Below are positions 57,401-63,400 of a stretch of DNA of 64,000 nt, piece by piece; position 1 is the stretch's first letter; every line of letters begins with the position of its first letter. The notes beneath the pieces are model-generated. The model did not search any database, was not told the origin of the DNA, and saw nothing but the letters and a program-made list of their open reading frames with translations. The DNA lies in contig CM053337.1 in assembly GCA_028583605.1 (NCBI GenBank), positions 18,144,694-18,208,693 of the forward strand, read 5' to 3'. The position numbers were made by a program, and so were the translations under genes. This DNA is from Dastarcus helophoroides. Its lineage: Eukaryota > Arthropoda > Insecta > Coleoptera > Bothrideridae.

Positions 57401-60400
57401 TTCATCCGCTTCATCCTCAATTGTTTTCTTTGGTTCGATTTCGTTTTGTTTTTCCTCAAGTATTTCCTTCAGCTTTGCTCTTTCCTCCGCTTGGTTCTCA
57501 ATTGTCTTCTTTAGTTCAATTTCTCTTTGTTTCTCCTCAAGTTTTTTCTTCAGTTTTGCTCTTTCCTCCGCTTCATCCTCAATTGTCTTCGTTAGTTCGA
57601 TTTCTTTTTGTTTTTCTTCAAGTATTTCCTTCAGCTTTGCTCTTTCCTCCGTTTGGTTCTCAATTGTCTTTAGTTCAATTTCTTTTTGTTTTTCCTCAAG
57701 TTTTTCCTTTAATTTTGCTCTTTTTTCCGCTTCATCCTCAATTGCTTTCTTTAGTTCAATTAGTCTTTGTTTTTCCTCAAGTTTTTCCTTCAGTTTTGCT
57801 TTTTCTTTCGCTTCATCCTCAATTGCCTTTTTTAGTTCTTCTACTTTTTGTTCTTCCTCGAGGAGTTCTTTCTGCTTTATATCTCTTTGACGGTCATCAA
57901 GCCCCTTGGTCAGGTTTGCTTCCCTTTCTTCTTCTTTAAGTACTTTCTTGAGTTCTTTCATATTTTCTTCCTCATTCTCAAGCTTCTTTTTCAACTCTGC
58001 TACTTTTTGCTTTTCATCAAGTAACAGCCTCAGTTTTTCCTCTCTTTGTTTTTCTTCCTTCCGGTCTTTGGAGATCTTCTTCGGTTCCCCAGGAGCCTTC
58101 TTCGGTTCCTCAGGGGCCTTCTTCGGTTCCTCAAGAGCCTTTTTCGCTTCGGCTTCCTTTTGTTTTCTATCAATCACGTCCCTTAATTCTTTTACTTTTT
58201 GTTCTTCGTCCGCAAGCACTTTTTCCAGTTCTAGTACTCTCAGATCCTGGTCAAGTATATTCTTCAGTTTCTGTTCCTTTTGTTCATCTTCGAGAACGTT
58301 GTGTTTTCCTGGTTCTGCCAATTCGGTTTCTTTTAGTTCGTCTTTAAGTATTTTTGCATCCTGATTCACGTTTTGCTCTTTGCGTCGTATCACTTGTTTA
58401 AGTTTTGCTATTCTTTGTTCACCCTCGACGAGCTGCTTCATTTCTGCTTGGTCTTCCTCAAGTATTTTCGCGCCTTGGCCTTCCTCAACTTCCTTCCTGA
58501 GTTTGTCAACTTTTTGTTCTTCGTTTTTTAGTATATTTTTCAATTCTGCTTCTTTTTGTTCACCCTCGCGTATTTTCTTCAGTTCTGTTTCCCTTTGGTT
58601 TTCCTCAAGTTCCTTTTTCCGTTCTGCCTCTCTTTGTTCATCTGTAAGGTCTTTTTTCATTTCTTTTAATGTCTCTTCTTCATGTTGAAGCACCTTTTTC
58701 ATTTCCGCCTCTTTTTGTTCTTTTTCAAGTAGCTGCTTCACCTCTGTTTCCATTTGTTTTTCTTCCAGCGCTTGTTTTAGTTTTTTGGCTTGTCGTTGTT
58801 GGTCTTCAAGCATCTCATTACGTTCTGTTTCATCTAGTTCTTCGAATTCCTTTTTTAGTTCCGATACTTTTTGGCTTGCTTCCAGTTCTTTTGCGCGTTG
58901 TTCTTGCTCCTGATCAGCTTCTTCGAGTATCTGTTTTAGTTCTGTCCCCCCGTGGTCTTCCTCAAGTAATTTTTTCAGTTCTTTTGTGCGTTGCTCTTGG
59001 TTCTCCAGAATTGTTTTACCTTCTGCCTCTTTCTGTTCTTCGAGCGCTTTCTTCAGCTCCGTTGCTTTATCTTTTTCCTCGAGTACTTCTTCCAGTTGAT
59101 TTATTTTCTCTGCTTGGTCATCAAGTGCCTTCTTAAGTTCTATTTCTTTTTGGGTTTTTTCAACTAGATTCTTTAGTTTTGTTTCTTCTTCCGCCGGGAG
59201 CATTGGCGGTTCCTTAAGCGCTTTCTTTAGCTCTTTAACCTTTTGCCCGCCTTCGAGTATTTCCGTCAATAACTCTTTCCCTTCCTTTGCTAATTCAGAT
59301 TGAATTTTATCGATGCTATGAAGAGTTTCTGCTGTCGTCTCGTCTGGAAGTCTTTCCACCTCCGCACGGGAAGTTGTTTCTAGTTCTGGCACTATTTCCG
59401 TTGTGGCAAACGAAACTAAATTCTTCGCTTCTTCTTCAGTTGCCGATGTTTCTGGGGAAGTTCCCTCATTGGTTCAAAAATCCGGGGGCCCACGTTTTCG
59501 GTGCTGCAAAGAATGGTGACTTATGTACTTTTGTCCCCAACTCTATTGCTTAAGATTTACTTATTTTGCTGATCATTTTTTGCTTGATGTCTCAGCTAAG
59601 TTTTGTAATAAGAAGCATGACTTTACCTAACGATATGTGTACTCTTGCCAAAATTTCGTCTTCCGGAATCCTAGATTTGCCCAAAGTAAAATACTTCACG
59701 CTTGTAACCTCCGGACCTACTTCAGCTTCATGAGTTTGCTCTGTAAAATGCCTCAGTTCCGCTTAAAATTATTTGAATTTGAAGCCACTACAATGACTAG
59801 TTACTTACTGCGAGAGTAAGTTTCTTCTTCTGGCTTTATTTCTTCAGCAGGTAGTACCGCTGGAGCTTTCGTTTTTTTAGTTGCCCACTTGAAAGCTCCT
59901 GGTGCAAATTTTTCTTCGACGGTCGTTTCTCTTGCTATTTCTTCTGCTGCTTGAACGATTTTTTCGGAAGGGCGACGCTGACGTACTTTTTGGTTCCTCA
60001 CCTTCGCTCTGGGGAGCAATACCAGGCTCAATCATTGGTGGAATTCCAACCTCTTTTATTCCTGGTAGATGTGTTGCTACTTTCCATGGTTGATAAGGTA
60101 CCGTGGGGAGTACCGTTACGTTAATATCATCTGGGTACCACTTAAACGGAAACCCTTTTCCCCCAGTTATAGCAGCGTTGGAAGGCGCTGGTGTCGAAAC
60201 TACCACACCCATTTCTTCTGGGGTTTTGGACGCTTCAAAACCTGAAATGTTTCGACTAAGTTTCTCGAAGCTGTTGTTCTTCTTTGAAATTATGCGTAGC
60301 CAACTTGTGAATAATGTAGTGGTAGTAAAATACGAGACAAAATAAAACAAACTGAAATATGTGAAGTTAGAATTGACAGTAAATAAAGTCAGAATTGATA

Positions 60401-63400
60401 TGAGACTACTATTTTTATTTAGTCGTCAATTTTACAACCATGAAGCTTCAAGGAGTACAGATAATTTTAGTCGATTGAATGTTCTGTACTGAAACAGTTG
60501 GAACGTTAGGGACTCACAAATGCTACAGTTAATCTAGTTTTTTTGGAATTGACAACTCTACAGTTGAAAAAGTGAAGGGCCAAAATTTTTCACAAGTACC
60601 AAATTACCTTTGAATTCTTCCATTTCTGTTCTTGTTCCAGCAGGAGTGCTAATCCCCAGCAATTTTTCTTGCTTTGTTCGTTTTAGGAATTCTTCATTTC
60701 TTCTGTAGTTCTTCCAGTGACGGAACTTTTACCCTCGAACAGTTTTGTCTGCTTCGGTGATTCTTCAGTTTGTTCTTTGGCTGCTTTCACCAGTTCTTTG
60801 ATCTTGTCGAGGCGTAGTTTATCGATTAGTTCTTCGGCGATGTCAGCTGCATCTTTCGCACCTTCTTCCAAAATCGGGGGCTTCGGTTTTTAAAGCTCCT
60901 GTGAGGCTTTCTTCCTTAGGTGTCATTGTCATTCTTTGGCCTTCAATGTCAGATGGAGTACTCAATGCTTCTTCTATCAGTTTATGTTCCTTGAGCTTCT
61001 GCAGCAGTTTTACAGCTCCAAGATCCGACGAAGTACTTTCTCTCTCCTCAAGTTGAGTCAGGATCGCGTCAAGGATCAAATCAGATGAAGTACTTGGGGC
61101 TTCTTTCAGTTTTTGTTCCTCGAGCTTCGCCAGCAGTTTTTCAAATCCAACATTCGACGGAGTACTTTCTCTCTCCTCAAGTTCAGTCAGGATCGCGTCA
61201 AGGATCAAATCAGATGAACTACTTGGGGCTTCTTTCAGTTTGTGTTCCTCGAGCTTCGCCAGCAGTTTTTGAGCTCCAATATCTGATGGAGTGCTGGATT
61301 GTCTTTGCTCAAGATCAGTTAGTATCGGTTCAAGGATCAAATCCAATGAAGTACTAGAGGCTTCCTTTATCAGTTTTTGTTCTTTGAGCTTCTTCAGCAG
61401 TTTTTGGGCCCCAATATCCATCGGAGTACTTTTTCTTTTCTCAAGTTCAGTCAAAATAGCTTCAACTATCAAATCAGATGGAGTACTAAAGACTTCCTCT
61501 ATTAGTTTTTGTTCCTGGAGCTTCTTGAGTAGCTTTTGAGCCCCAATATCCGACGAAGTACTTTTTGTTTCCTCAAGCCCAGTCAGTAAGCGTTTCAAGG
61601 ATAATATCAGATGGAGTACTTGAGGTTTCTTCTATCAGGTTTATGTTCCTTGAGCTTCTTCAGCAGCTTTTGAGCTCCAATATCCAATATTTCTTCTGTA
61701 GTTCTTCCAGTGACGGAACTTTTACCCTCGAACAGTTTTATCTGCTTCGGTGATTCTTCAGTTTGTTCCTCGGCTGCTTTCATCAGTGCTTTGATCTTGT
61801 CAAGGCGTATTTTATCGATTAGTTCTTCGGCGATGTCTGCTGCACCTTTCGCACCTTCTTCTAAAATCGAGGGCTTAGTTTTTAAAACTCCTGTCAGGCT
61901 TTCTTCTTTAGGTGTCATTGTCATTCTTTGGCCTTCAGTGTCAGATGAAGTACTCAATGCTTCTTCTATCAGTTTATGTTCCTCGAGCTCCTTTAGCAGC
62001 TTTTGCGCTTCAATATCTAACGTAGTACTTAATGTTCTTCCCTCAAGCTCCTCAAGCATCGCTTCAACTTTTTCATGGCGTATTTTCTCAAGGATTTTCC
62101 CAAGAAGCGCTTTCAGAACCTCTCATCCCGGCTCCAAGCGCGCGAATGGTACTTCCCTCTGGTAATGCTTCTTCCTGTTGAATTTCTTCCGCTATTTCCT
62201 TAATTACATCTTCATTTATCGCTTCCGGAGTTGGAACTTCGACATCTGTTAAAATTCTACTGATCGCCATTTCTAATCCTTTTTGTCGCTGTACATCTTC
62301 CAGTAGTTTTTCTTTCATGTGAATACGATGACCTACTTTGTCGGTGCCCAATTTTATCTCTTCTAATTCTCGGCCAAAGGTTAATGTCGGTGGCGTGCTC
62401 CGAAGATGCTCGCTCTTCGAGTTCTTTCAGCAGATTTTTAACTTTGTGATGGCGTATTTCCTCGGCGACTTCTTCAGCGTAACCTTCTGTAGCTTCTTGC
62501 CGTTGAATCTCAGCTTCAGTAACGCCAGAACTTTTTTCTACTTCCTTGGATATAGCGCTGGGAGCTTCTTCTGTCAATGTAAGACCCTTTAGCAGCTCCG
62601 CAACTTTGTCACGGTGTAGTTCTTGGAATTAATTCTTCTAAAAGAAGGTTTTGTGGTACCACCTGGGACTAACCCTAACTCTAAAGCGTTTGTATTTACT
62701 TCCATATCAGTGCCGGAGGTGTCCCCTTTTAATTTCTGCTCGAGTTTCTCGACCAGTTTCGAAATTTTATCTTGGCGTAGTTCCTGGATCACTTCCAGAG
62801 GATTTGGTGTGGTACCAAGAGATGATTCCATCGCCAACGTAGTCTTTCCTAGTAAGAAACTCATCGCTTGTTGCCTCAGTTTTTCTTCTTTGATTTCGTC
62901 AAGTAATTCTTCAATTACGTCTTCTTTGGTAACTTCCTGAATTGTAGTTTCTGTGGATTTTCTGGTGACGACAGCTTCCGGCTCTTTGTGCTTCTGTAAC
63001 ATTTTCAAGATCCGTTCTTCTGCTTTGATATGATGCCCCGTTTTGTCTTCGGCCAACTTTTCTTCTTCATCCGATGCGAGCTTCTCAAGCGAAGCCTCTT
63101 CCTTCAGCAGATCATCGTGTCGCATTTTCTGTATGAATTTAGCTACTGCATCAGCACCGCTTTTGGTAGTGGTCTCCTCTCCTGCAGTTGCCGCTTTGGC
63201 TTCTTCAACGGCGTCTTCCAAGGGAGCGATCTTGTCGAGCAAAGTCTCTTCCTTCAACAACGTAGCATTGTCGTGGCGAATTTTTTGTATGAATCTAACG
63301 ACTGCATCAGCTGCGCCTTTGGTGATGGTTTCTTCTTTTTCAGGTTTGGATGTTTTGGCTTCGTCTGCAGGTTTTTCTGCTTCGGCTTCTTCGTCAAGTT

